Source of the DNA: Paenibacillus flagellatus
GTDB taxonomy: Bacteria; Bacillota; Bacilli; Paenibacillales; NBRC-103111
Assembly: GCF_003217775.1 (NCBI RefSeq)
Contig: NZ_QJVJ01000016.1
Location: 91,648-155,647, forward strand
Length of the DNA stretch: 64,000 nt
Reading direction: 5' to 3'
Shown: positions 1 to 7,703 of the stretch, piece by piece
How the letters are laid out: each line of letters opens with the position of its first letter
Position numbering within the stretch: position 1 is the stretch's first letter
The notes under the pieces: generated by a model
The model's database searches: none
What the model saw: the letters and a program-made list of their open reading frames with translations, nothing else
Told to the model about the DNA's origin: nothing
Translations under genes and position numbers: made by a program

Positions 1-1014
1 GGAACTCTTTTTTACGATTTCCATTAGCGCCGCTAAACTCGCCTTCAGCTCGCCCCAAGCGCCGATGCCGCCGATGACGTTTTTGCCGATCTCCCACGGA
101 TCGTCGCTTAGGTACGCCATTTTCGTCCCCGGGGAGACCAAGCTTCCGCCGTTGTCGTAAAGCGCCACGGGCGCCTGGGCGCCGACACCGACATAGAAGA
201 GAAGGTCGGCTCCGCCTAGCGATTGCCGAATTTGCTTGGCGTTGAGCGGCAGGGTCCCCAGGAAAAGGGGATGACGGTTGTCCGCGTTTTGTCGCGTCGG
301 CATGCCCTCGGCGATTACGCCGATGCCCAGCAGCTCCGCGAGACGCACGACTTCGTCATGGGCGCCGGCATCCCCGACGCCGTCCCCCGCCACAAGGAGC
401 GGCCGTTTTGCGGCCAGGAGCACTTGGGCGATCTCTTCGAGAGCCGCCCGCTCGGCGACGAAGCCGGAGGCGACCTTCGCGGGCGGAGCGATCCGGTCGA
501 TCGCCGTCGGCGCCAGCGACACGTCGTAAGGGATCGACAGGAAGACCGGGCCGTGCGGCGGCGTCAGCGCCACCTTAAAGGCGCGATGCAGAGCGATCGG
601 CAGCTCATCCGCGTGCCGTACCTCGTGCGCCCACTTGGTCATGCTGCGCACTTGGCCGACGTGGTCCCCAGCCAGGATCGGCTCTTCGATCAGCATGCGG
701 GTATGATGCTGTCCCGCGATTACAACGAGCGGAATGCCGGCGCGGTACGCGTTATACAAGTTGCCCGTGCCGTTCGCCAAGCCGGGCGCGACATGGAGGA
801 TGACGACGCCGGGCTTGCCCGTCTGCCTGGCATAGCCCATGGCCATGCCGACCGCATTCGCTTCGTGCAGCGCGGTGACGTATTCGATGCCCGGATATTT
901 CGGGAACCCGTCGATGAAGGGCAGCTCGGACGTCCCGGGATTCCCGAACGCGTGCGACACTCCGTAATGTTGAAGCAGTTGAAACAGCAAGTCTCTTCCC
1001 AAGGCCGAGCTCAT
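1..1014 (-). CDS. TPP-dependent decarboxylase-like enzyme (benzoylformate decarboxylase/acetolactate synthase superfamily), 3' end outside window
   Basis: The frame reads leftward from ATG at 1014 and is still open at base 1, giving 338 codons of a protein that is normally about 530-560 residues. The N-terminal PYR domain is present, with a GNPGTSELP segment near residue 24 and the cofactor-activating glutamate in ALHEANAVG (Glu51). The central domain follows, but the C-terminal TPP/Mg-binding domain lies outside the window. GNPGTSELP resembles benzoylformate decarboxylase-type enzymes more than IlvB. An AGGAG lies 8 bases before the start. It is the last visible gene of the leftward operon starting near 12.5 kb, 55 bases after the nitroreductase, so a 2-oxo-acid from that pathway is a plausible substrate. 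Family is well supported; exact reaction is not. Confidence 0.85.
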   Translation of the reverse strand, partial: MSSALGRDLLFQLLQHYGVSHAFGNPGTSELPFIDGFPKYPGIEYVTALHEANAVGMAMGYARQTGKPGVVILHVAPGLANGTGNLYNAYRAGIPLVVIAGQHHTRMLIEEPILAGDHVGQVRSMTKWAHEVRHADELPIALHRAFKVALTPPHGPVFLSIPYDVSLAPTAIDRIAPPAKVASGFVAERAALEEIAQVLLAAKRPLLVAGDGVGDAGAHDEVVRLAELLGIGVIAEGMPTRQNADNRHPLFLGTLPLNAKQIRQSLGGADLLFYVGVGAQAPVALYDNGGSLVSPGTKMAYLSDDPWEIGKNVIGGIGAWGELKASLAALMEIVKKSS

Positions 1015-1069
1015 GATACCGGCTCCTTCCTTCATGCGATGTCCATTCATGAACGTGTCCGGCAAAAGG

Positions 1070-1900
1070 CTAGTCCAGCACGAACCCGTGCTCCCGAAGG
1101 AAAGGAGCCAGCCCGCGCCGGAATTCGTTGCCGCGCGCCATCCGCCGCGCCGTATGCTCCGCCCATCCGTAATGCCCCGTATCCTGTTCGGGTTCCGGGG
1201 TCACGCCGGGAATGCGGACTCTGCGTCCTTTGTATATATCCGATCGCGCCATTCGTTCGTCGTATTCGGCGATGCCTCGATCCATGCGCTCGGTCGAATA
1301 GGTTTCATGATGCACGACGACCGATTGAGGCAATCGCGGTTTCACGCTGTTCGGACGGGAAGGATAACCCACCGCCAAACCAGTCGTCGCGAATACGCCC
1401 CTCGGCAGACGGAGCAGTTCCGCGACTTCTTGCGCCCGGTTGCGGATCGCGCCGACCATGCAGCAGCCCAGGCCGAAGCTTTCCGCGGCGAGCGCCGCGT
1501 TCTGCGCCGCCAGGGCGCTGTCGATGACGGAGACGAGCAGTAGCTCCAGGTAGTCGGAACCGAAACGGTATCCTTGTTTCTCGGTGACGTACCGATGACG
1601 GCTCGAATCCGCGCAGAAGACGAGAAACAGGGGCGCTTGTCCGATAAAAGCTTGATTGTCGCACAGCTCCTGCAGCTTGTTTTTCCTCTCGGGTTCGCGG
1701 ACGACGACGACGCTCCACGATTGGAAATTGGACGATGTCGGCGCGCTTTGCGCCGCAGCGGCCATCGTCTCGACAAGCCCTTCGGGCAGCGCGCGTTCCG
1801 GGTCGAAGCCGCGAACGGACGAGTGGCGTACGATCTGATCGATGACCGGGTTGCGCAGCGCCTCGAATACGGGCAGCCCGTCGACGGAAAAGCGATCCAT
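1070..1900 (-). CDS. NfsA/NfrA-like FMN-dependent nitroreductase family protein
   Basis: A 276-residue protein with nitroreductase-fold features: an N-terminal RHSSVRGFDP segment that in this family contacts the FMN phosphate, APTSSNFQSW near residue 55, and a mid-protein stretch (ESFGLGCCMVGAIRN) followed by GLAVGYPS, as in NfsA/NfrA oxygen-insensitive NAD(P)H reductases. Length is close to the family norm of 240-280. The start overlaps the stop of the upstream acetyltransferase by one base (TGATG) and is preceded by GGAGGA, so translation is probably coupled. It likely reduces a small electrophile with NAD(P)H; the operon context suggests a role in catabolism or detoxification, but the substrate cannot be read from sequence. 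Confidence 0.85.
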   Translation of the reverse strand: MDRFSVDGLPVFEALRNPVIDQIVRHSSVRGFDPERALPEGLVETMAAAAQSAPTSSNFQSWSVVVVREPERKNKLQELCDNQAFIGQAPLFLVFCADSSRHRYVTEKQGYRFGSDYLELLLVSVIDSALAAQNAALAAESFGLGCCMVGAIRNRAQEVAELLRLPRGVFATTGLAVGYPSRPNSVKPRLPQSVVVHHETYSTERMDRGIAEYDERMARSDIYKGRRVRIPGVTPEPEQDTGHYGWAEHTARRMARGNEFRRGLAPFLREHGFVLD

Positions 1901-2409
1901 CAGTGTCCTCCTAGCCCCTCATTCGGGATCAGTATTTTTTTCATATAGACGGTCAAATGTCCTTTGCCCAGATCCTTGGAGCCTTGGATGTCGTAACCGC
2001 GCCGTTTGTACATATCGATCAGCCAAGGATGACGGTCCGCCGTGCCGAGCGAGACGGCCGGGGATTTGAGCGTATCCCGGATCATCGCTTCTTCGGCCCA
2101 CGTAATCATTTCGCGTCCGATGCCTTTGCGCCCCGCTTCGGGATCGCTCGCAAACCACCACAGATGGGGTACACCGTAAGGGCCCGGAGACGGCCCCCAC
2201 GGCATCCTCGCCGAGATTGTGGAGACGATCTTGCCTTTCTCTTCCATCACGAAGCACATATTTTCCCGGACGTTCTTCTCCACCAGGGCCAGGTCCGCCG
2301 TCGCGGCGGCGAAGTGAATGCCGAGCGCGCGGATCGGCGCGTAAGCGCGGAGCGACAAGTCGAGCAGCGCCGGTGCGTCCTTCAAGGCCGCTTGACGAAA
2401 TTCAGCCAT
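1900..2409 (-). CDS. GNAT family N-acetyltransferase
   Basis: A 169-residue single-domain GNAT protein. The acetyl-CoA binding motif A is seen around residues 85-105 (ASDPEAGRKGIGREMITWAE, where the G-x-G part follows the usual R/Q-x-x-G-x-G/A pattern), and the C-terminal region has SLGTADRHPWLIDMYKRRGY, the common 'N/D-x-x-x-x-x-Y-x-k-x-G-F/Y' finish. Its start lies 8 bases inside the end of the upstream deacylase-like gene, and its stop overlaps the next start. It therefore belongs to the same transcript. Small GNAT enzymes in catabolic operons often acetylate an amine substrate or intermediate, but the acceptor is unknown here. Confidence 0.85.
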   Translation of the reverse strand: MAEFRQAALKDAPALLDLSLRAYAPIRALGIHFAAATADLALVEKNVRENMCFVMEEKGKIVSTISARMPWGPSPGPYGVPHLWWFASDPEAGRKGIGREMITWAEEAMIRDTLKSPAVSLGTADRHPWLIDMYKRRGYDIQGSKDLGKGHLTVYMKKILIPNEGLGGH

Positions 2410-3442
2410 GCCGTTCGTCCTCCTCCCATGCGATGCCGATGAAAGCTACCCGGTCACCCGTATCTACAGGAGGGTTGCTTCTCGAGGCGATGATATACGT
2501 CATCTGCTCGGCGACAATTTCCTGTACGGTGCCGAACATATCGACGATGCTGCAAATCCGTTCTCCCGGCTGCACGACGGAGCCGCTCGGAGCGACGTCG
2601 ACCGCAAGGCCTCCCCGGTCGGCGTAGAGAAACCGTCGCTTCGTGATCGTGAGCGGCTTGGCCGCGGAGCGGTGTTCCCGGGCTTCGGGAGCTTCCGGCC
2701 ACATGCCCAGGTCGTGCATGACCGCAAGTATCCCCCTTTCCCCCAAGGCGACCATCTCGGGCTGAATCCGACCTCCCGAGCCGAGCTCGGCCATAAAGGC
2801 CGGAATGCCGTGCTTCAGACACTGCACGTCGAGGAAACCGGCCACGTTGCCCGGCAGCTCGTTCAGACTGCCGCCCAGATCAACGCGGCAGTGTGCCGTT
2901 CCGCCGAACGTCCGGGCCATTCGTTCCGCCTGGTCGCAAGTGTCCGCCGATGCGGCCGGCAGCCTCTTGAACACCGTATAAGGCAGCGCGTCGTAAGGCG
3001 TGCCGAGCGTATGGAAATCGATCAGATGCGTGGCCGTGCTCCTGATCTTCTCGAACAGCAGGTGCGCGAGACGTTGGGAGAGCGTTCCCGCGGGATCCCC
3101 GGGGAACTGCATGTCCATGTCCAGCCCGTCTTGCGGCGTGTTTTTCTTCCTCGCTTGAAAAGCAAGCGGGTTGGAAATCGGCGTGGCGACGACCGCGCCG
3201 GCCAGCTTCCGAGGGTCCAGCTTCGGCAGCAAGCCGCGAATGGCCATCGTGCCGTTCAGCTCGTCCCCGTGGATCGCCCCGTTCAACCAGAGACAAGGCC
3301 CCGGCTTCACGCCGTTGACGATCAGGACGGGAATTTCGACGGCTCCGCGGTGGGATAGCTCCGCTACCTTGACGTTCCCGGCCGCGTACTCTCCGGGATC
3401 CGCCTGCAGCCCTCCCCAAGAGAGGGTCCGATCTTCGCTCAT
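2402..3442 (-). CDS. Succinylglutamate desuccinylase/aspartoacylase (AstE/AspA) family zinc deacylase
   Basis: A 346-residue protein of the M14-like AstE/AspA family. The zinc ligands are visible as His58 and Glu61 in GAIHGDELNG, with a further His in LIDFHTLG about 85 residues later and a catalytic-type Glu in MAELGSGG. The family cleaves the amide of an N-acyl amino acid. Its start is the ATG at 3442, which overlaps the upstream lyase stop as ATGA and follows GGAGGAGG; longer in-frame extensions run through the lyase gene and are not credible. C-terminally there is a lipoyl/biotinyl-like beta region (about residues 260-330), as in other AstE-like proteins. Within this operon it is a good candidate to remove an N-acyl group. 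Confidence 0.85.
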   Translation of the reverse strand: MSEDRTLSWGGLQADPGEYAAGNVKVAELSHRGAVEIPVLIVNGVKPGPCLWLNGAIHGDELNGTMAIRGLLPKLDPRKLAGAVVATPISNPLAFQARKKNTPQDGLDMDMQFPGDPAGTLSQRLAHLLFEKIRSTATHLIDFHTLGTPYDALPYTVFKRLPAASADTCDQAERMARTFGGTAHCRVDLGGSLNELPGNVAGFLDVQCLKHGIPAFMAELGSGGRIQPEMVALGERGILAVMHDLGMWPEAPEAREHRSAAKPLTITKRRFLYADRGGLAVDVAPSGSVVQPGERICSIVDMFGTVQEIVAEQMTYIIASRSNPPVDTGDRVAFIGIAWEEDERHG

Positions 3443-4818
3443 TCCGCCTCCTCCTCCCGCAGCCAGCCCGCCGCCTCGGCCGCGGCCAACACCCGGTCGA
3501 CGATTTCCGGAGCCGAGCCGAGATACGTCGCCGGATCCATCAGGTTCTCCAGCTCCTCCTCGCCGATCGCTTCGCGAATGCGAGCGTCGGCCATCAGCGC
3601 CTCGCGGAAAGGAACCCCATCTTCGACGCTCTTCATGCACAATTCGTAGACGACCTCGTGCGCCGTTTGCTTGCCCATCGGCTTCGCCAGCACGAACATG
3701 ACGCGCTCCGAGAGCAGCAGGCCGCCGAGCAGGTTCAGGTTGCGAAGCATGTGGTCCGGTTTGACGACGAGGCCCGCGAGGATCGCTTTGGCGGAGGCCA
3801 ATTGGGACGCGAGATAGATGCAGCTTTCCGGAAGCGCGATCCATTCGCCGCGCCAACTCATCGCGTCGCGCTCATGCTCGACGATCATCGCTTCCTGGAC
3901 AAGCGCGACGTTATAGCGGATCGGCTTGGTCAGGCTCGCAAGCCCTTCCAGAGCGGCCGGATTCCGTTTATGCGGCATCGTCGAGGAACCGATTTTCCCG
4001 GAAGAAAACGGCTCTTCGACCTCGTCGATCTCGGTGCGCATCAGATTGTAAAACTCGTTGCCCAACTTGCCGAGCGTGCCGCTGATCATCCCGAGCACGC
4101 CGGCGTATTCCGCCGACCGGTCGCGCGACGAATGCCAGCAAATGTTCGGTGCCTGCAGTCCCAGCCGTTCCATCGTCCGGCGTTCCACCTCCGGTCCGAG
4201 CGGCCCGAAAGAAGCGTATGTGCCCACGCCGCCTCCGAGCACACCGGCGAACACCCGGGGCTCCGCTTCGTGCAACCGTTCCAGGTGGCGGACGACTTCG
4301 TCGAGCAAGACGGCGACCTTAAAGCCGAAAGTCGTCGGAAGCCCTTGCATGCCGTGAGAGCGCCCCGCCATCGGCGTCGCCCGATGCTCGCGCGCCAGCT
4401 TGGCCAGCTCGCGGGCAACGGTCCGAAGATCCCTCACGATGATGCGGTGAGCTTCTTGAAGCTGAAGCATCATCCCCGTATCGACGATATCCTGCGTCGT
4501 CGCGCCGTAATGCACCCACTCTCCGTGTTCGGGTCCGCACAGCTTCTGCAGCGCTTTCAGCGTCGGCATCAAGGAATGCTTGACCTTCAACACGTCCCGG
4601 GCGATCTCCTGAATGTTCATCAGCTCGACCTTCGCTTTGGCGGCGATCGTCTCCGCCGCTTCGGCCGGCACGAGCCCCAACTCCGCTTCCGCGAGCGCGA
4701 GCGCCGCTTCGACGTCCAGATGCTTCTGCAGCCGGTTCTCGTCCGCCCAGACTTGGCGCATCTCCGCCGTGCCGAAATTGTTCTGAAGCATGATCATATC
4801 GATGACATGTGACGGCAT
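3439..4818 (-). CDS. Fumarase/aspartase superfamily lyase (adenylosuccinate lyase / 3-carboxymuconate cycloisomerase-like)
   Basis: A 459-residue member of the class II fumarase/aspartase superfamily. The signature loop GSSTMPHKRNP with its catalytic serine is near residues 276-286, HYGATTQDIVDTG near residue 95 matches the substrate-binding HxGATSxD block, and GRSHGMQGLPTTFG carries the conserved His. These enzymes cleave C-N or C-O bonds to release fumarate or a fumaroyl group. The GATTQD block is closest to adenylosuccinate lyase and CMLE, but purB normally sits in the purine operon, not beside tricarboxylate transporters. It follows the MmgE/PrpD gene by 12 bases and has an AGGAGG 8 bases before ATG. 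A dedicated catabolic C-N lyase is inferred. Confidence 0.88.
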   Translation of the reverse strand: MPSHVIDMIMLQNNFGTAEMRQVWADENRLQKHLDVEAALALAEAELGLVPAEAAETIAAKAKVELMNIQEIARDVLKVKHSLMPTLKALQKLCGPEHGEWVHYGATTQDIVDTGMMLQLQEAHRIIVRDLRTVARELAKLAREHRATPMAGRSHGMQGLPTTFGFKVAVLLDEVVRHLERLHEAEPRVFAGVLGGGVGTYASFGPLGPEVERRTMERLGLQAPNICWHSSRDRSAEYAGVLGMISGTLGKLGNEFYNLMRTEIDEVEEPFSSGKIGSSTMPHKRNPAALEGLASLTKPIRYNVALVQEAMIVEHERDAMSWRGEWIALPESCIYLASQLASAKAILAGLVVKPDHMLRNLNLLGGLLLSERVMFVLAKPMGKQTAHEVVYELCMKSVEDGVPFREALMADARIREAIGEEELENLMDPATYLGSAPEIVDRVLAAAEAAGWLREEEAE

Positions 4819-4830
4819 GTTGTCGTCCTC

Positions 4831-6198
4831 CTAGATGTCTGGAATAAAGTTCGATAAGTTCTCTATCCGTTCAAGCCGGCTAATCTTGTCCGGCAATCGT
4901 CTCCACGCGTCAGGCATGCGCCTTGCGGCATCAGCGAACTTGGCCGCCCGCTCTTCCTTCGACAGCGGACGGCCCGGAGAGCCTCGCGGGCAGTCGACCC
5001 GTTCCGTCAGCGTCGTTCCGTCCGCGAGCTCGACGCGGAGCACCGTAAATCGGCCCTTCGGCATCGCGTTCGGCGCCGGCGCCAGATCCGCGTCGTAGCG
5101 GCGGCTTACTTTGGCCGCAAGCGCCGCCAGATCCGCGCGAATCGGGCGCTCGGAGAACGTCCCGATGCCCAACTCCCCGTCGGACAGCGCCGCCGCAACG
5201 ACGTACTCGGCGCTGAACCGCCCTTCCGCCCCGGTCTTCGGCTCTCGCACGACGAGCGCGGCGTCTCCTCCGGGCGGATAGACGACTTCCGCCCGAACGA
5301 CGTCTTCGGCTGCGAATTCGCGCGCCGATCGGATCGCGAGCGCCGCGTCCGCCGCGTGATGAGCGGCGGAACAGCAAGGATAAGGCTTGAACCATAGCCC
5401 CGGTTCGACGATCTGCCAAGGCTGCCCCCACGCTTCCGCGATCCGTTCCGGACGAGCGCCTTCTCCGCCGAACAGCGATAGGAAACCGATCGGTCCGTCC
5501 AGCGGCTCCGCCGCGCCGGAGAAGCCCGTCGCCGCCAATCTGGCGGCGAACAAGCCCGCACGGGCCGCGATTCCCGCATGCAGTGGCTTGACCGGACTTC
5601 CGAAGTGAACCCGCAAGCCGCCCGATTGCGTTCCGGCCAAGCCTAGCGCGCGAATGGTCGCGTCGACGTCCAGATTGGCCAGCCGGGCGCATGCGGCCGC
5701 GGCCCCCAGCGTCCCGAGCGTGGCCGTGCTATGCCATCCGGCCTCGTAGTGCCGGTTGCCGAGCGCGAGGCCGACCCTGCACATCGTCTCCGCCCCGACG
5801 GCGTAAGCCGCCATCAGCTCCGCGCCGGACGAGCCCCTTTCCTCCGCTTCGGCCAGCAGCGCCGACATCAGCACCGCGCTCGGATGGCCCCGGATGCTCT
5901 CGTGAACGTCGTCGTAGTCGAGTGCGTGGCTTAGATACCCGTTGATGAGCGCAGCGTCCGGCGCGGACGCGCGACAGCGGAAGCCGAGCACGGACGAGAC
6001 TCCCGTATTCCGCCCCTCCGAGCCGATTCCGAGTGCCCGGAGCAGCATCCCCGCCCCCGTGTCGGAAGCCGCGGCCAGTGCCGACGCGATCCAATCCAAC
6101 ACGGCCGCGCGCACGGCTTCTGCGACTCCCGCGTCCTTCAGCGGCTCGGAACGGACGATCCGCTCGGCCAGCCCCCGCGTCAACGATCCGGCGCTCAT
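4831..6198 (-). CDS. MmgE/PrpD family protein
   Basis: A 455-residue protein with the all-helical MmgE/PrpD N-domain: SHALDYDDVHESIRGHPSA near residues 87-105 and GWHSTATLGTLGAAAA near residue 150 are hallmark segments, followed by QSGGLRVHFGSPVKPLHAG. Characterised members include 2-methylcitrate dehydratase, cis-aconitate decarboxylase and iminodisuccinate epimerase, all acting at acidic carbons of di/tricarboxylates. The start is ATG at 6198 because it overlaps the previous stop as ATGA and gives the family's normal length. It is flanked by an M20 amidohydrolase and a fumarase-superfamily lyase and is fed by a Tct transporter. This argues for a di/tricarboxylate epimerase or dehydratase rather than the propionate pathway, since no prpB/prpC is present. 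Confidence 0.9.
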   Translation of the reverse strand: MSAGSLTRGLAERIVRSEPLKDAGVAEAVRAAVLDWIASALAAASDTGAGMLLRALGIGSEGRNTGVSSVLGFRCRASAPDAALINGYLSHALDYDDVHESIRGHPSAVLMSALLAEAEERGSSGAELMAAYAVGAETMCRVGLALGNRHYEAGWHSTATLGTLGAAAACARLANLDVDATIRALGLAGTQSGGLRVHFGSPVKPLHAGIAARAGLFAARLAATGFSGAAEPLDGPIGFLSLFGGEGARPERIAEAWGQPWQIVEPGLWFKPYPCCSAAHHAADAALAIRSAREFAAEDVVRAEVVYPPGGDAALVVREPKTGAEGRFSAEYVVAAALSDGELGIGTFSERPIRADLAALAAKVSRRYDADLAPAPNAMPKGRFTVLRVELADGTTLTERVDCPRGSPGRPLSKEERAAKFADAARRMPDAWRRLPDKISRLERIENLSNFIPDI

Positions 6199-7361
6199 CC
6201 GACCGATTTCAGCGCTTGAGCGGCCGTTTCGGCGAAGTACGACGCACTGATCGCCAAGGCGTCTTCGTTCAGCGTAAATTTCGGATGGTGCCATTGCTCC
6301 GTACCTCCGGTCCCCATCCAGATGAAACAGCCCGGTACGCGTTCCTGATAAAGAGCGAAGTCCTCGCCTCCCATCGTCGGAATGGCGTCCGTGACTTGGA
6401 GGCCTTGGGCGGCCGCGGCCGCCCGCATGATCGCGGCCATTCGCCCGTCGTTGTTCACCGCGGGCAGCATCGCCGTCCAGTGCAGCCGCGCTTGCGCCCC
6501 GTACCCCTCGGCGACGCTCTCGACGATCCGCTTCATCCGTTCCGGTATCGCGCTTCTCGCTTCGGGCTGGAACGTCCTGACGGTCCCTTCCAGTACGCCC
6601 GAATCCGGAATGACGTTCCAGGTCGAACCGGACTGCAGCTTGCAGACGCTCACGACCGCCGAATGATGCGGACTGACGCCTCGGCTTACCAGCGTCTGAA
6701 GCGCGCCTACGATGGCGCTGCTGACCACGATCGGATCGACGGCGGCGTCGGGAATACCGGCATGCCCTCCCTTGCCGAAGACGTCGATCTCGAAGCGGTC
6801 GACCGACGCCATCAACGGGCCCGTGCGGATGCCGATCGTACCTACGGGCAGCTCCGGCTTGTTATGCATGCCGAACACGGCCGTCACGCCTTCCAGGACG
6901 CCCGCCTCGATCGCCGCTCGCGCGCCGACGGCCAGCTCCTCGGCCGGCTGGAACAAAATGCGCACCGTGCCGTCCAGTTCGCCGGCAAGCTCCTGAAGCA
7001 GCTTCGTCGCCCCGATCATCGACACCGTATGGAAATCGTGCCCGCACGCGTGCATTTTCCCCGGAATTTGGGAAGTGTACGGCAAGCCCGTCTCTTCGTT
7101 CACCGGCAGCGCGTCAATATCCGCGCGAAGCAAAATCGTCGGACCCGGTCGCGCGCCCTTCACTTCGGCTAAAACGCCGGTCGGCAAATCCAGGTCCAGC
7201 AGCCGGATGCCCGCTTCGGTCAGCCAAGCCCGGATCCGGGATGTCGTCTCGTACTCTTCGTTCGACAATTCGGGAAACCGGTGAAGCTCCCGGCGCATCG
7301 CGACCAGCTGCGGTTGAAGCGACGCGGCCCGCTCCCTGAAAGCCGTCGATATCGTGGTCAT
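6195..7361 (-). CDS. M20 family amidohydrolase (hippurate hydrolase / N-acyl amino acid amidohydrolase type)
   Basis: A 388-residue M20D metallopeptidase-like amidohydrolase. The metal site is seen in LLRADIDALPV, HACGHDFHT (Cys and His ligands, about residues 105-113) and AEELAVGARA, and the closing GGEDFALYQERVPG supplies a late ligand. Members hydrolyse N-acyl or N-carbamoyl amino acids (hippurate, indole-acetyl amino acids, N-acetyl-diaminopimelate). AAGGAG lies 9 bases before the ATG. It lies 30 bases after the 2Fe-2S gene and its stop overlaps the MmgE/PrpD start, so it is part of the operon. Together with the AstE-like enzyme downstream, the operon encodes two different amide hydrolases. 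Confidence 0.9.
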   Translation of the reverse strand: MTTISTAFRERAASLQPQLVAMRRELHRFPELSNEEYETTSRIRAWLTEAGIRLLDLDLPTGVLAEVKGARPGPTILLRADIDALPVNEETGLPYTSQIPGKMHACGHDFHTVSMIGATKLLQELAGELDGTVRILFQPAEELAVGARAAIEAGVLEGVTAVFGMHNKPELPVGTIGIRTGPLMASVDRFEIDVFGKGGHAGIPDAAVDPIVVSSAIVGALQTLVSRGVSPHHSAVVSVCKLQSGSTWNVIPDSGVLEGTVRTFQPEARSAIPERMKRIVESVAEGYGAQARLHWTAMLPAVNNDGRMAAIMRAAAAAQGLQVTDAIPTMGGEDFALYQERVPGCFIWMGTGGTEQWHHPKFTLNEDALAISASYFAETAAQALKSVG

Positions 7362-7391
7362 GGTTGCATGCTCCTTCTCTCTCGATCATGA

Positions 7392-7703
7392 TTAGTCGGC
7401 CGGCCAGAAATCTTTCGCCGTTTTCATGGCCGGTTCGAGGCGCAGTGGCCCGTCCGGCACGGGCTGCCTGCAGCCCAACCTGTTTTTCCCGTTGACCTTC
7501 ACCAGGCAGCTTCCGCAAAACCCTCTTTTGCAGGCATGGTCGTAGAAAGCGAAAGACCCGTCCAGCTCGTCCGCAATGCAGCGCATCAGGTCGAGAACGG
7601 TCATCCCTTCCCGATACGGCACCGTATAAGGCGCAAAGACGGTCTCGGCCGCAGACGATTCCTTGCGCGCCACTTCGCAGGTCAAGACGTTTCCGTTCGT
7701 CAT
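7392..7703 (-). CDS. Short 2Fe-2S protein resembling the N-terminal half of SdhB/FrdB
   Basis: A 103-residue protein carrying only the plant-ferredoxin-like 2Fe-2S domain of succinate dehydrogenase/fumarate reductase iron-sulfur subunits. Cysteines 58, 63, 66 and 78 reproduce the SdhB spacing (x4, x2, x11), and GFCGSC plus VNGKNRLGC match that family. SdhB/FrdB proteins are about 240 residues with a second domain binding 4Fe-4S and 3Fe-4S clusters; that domain is absent and a stop follows at 7392. The start at 7703 overlaps the flavoprotein stop as ATGA with GGGGGAG upstream. It probably passes electrons to or from the adjacent flavoprotein. Alternatively it is a ferredoxin-like partner of a hydroxylase. 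Confidence 0.85.
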   Translation of the reverse strand: MTNGNVLTCEVARKESSAAETVFAPYTVPYREGMTVLDLMRCIADELDGSFAFYDHACKRGFCGSCLVKVNGKNRLGCRQPVPDGPLRLEPAMKTAKDFWPAD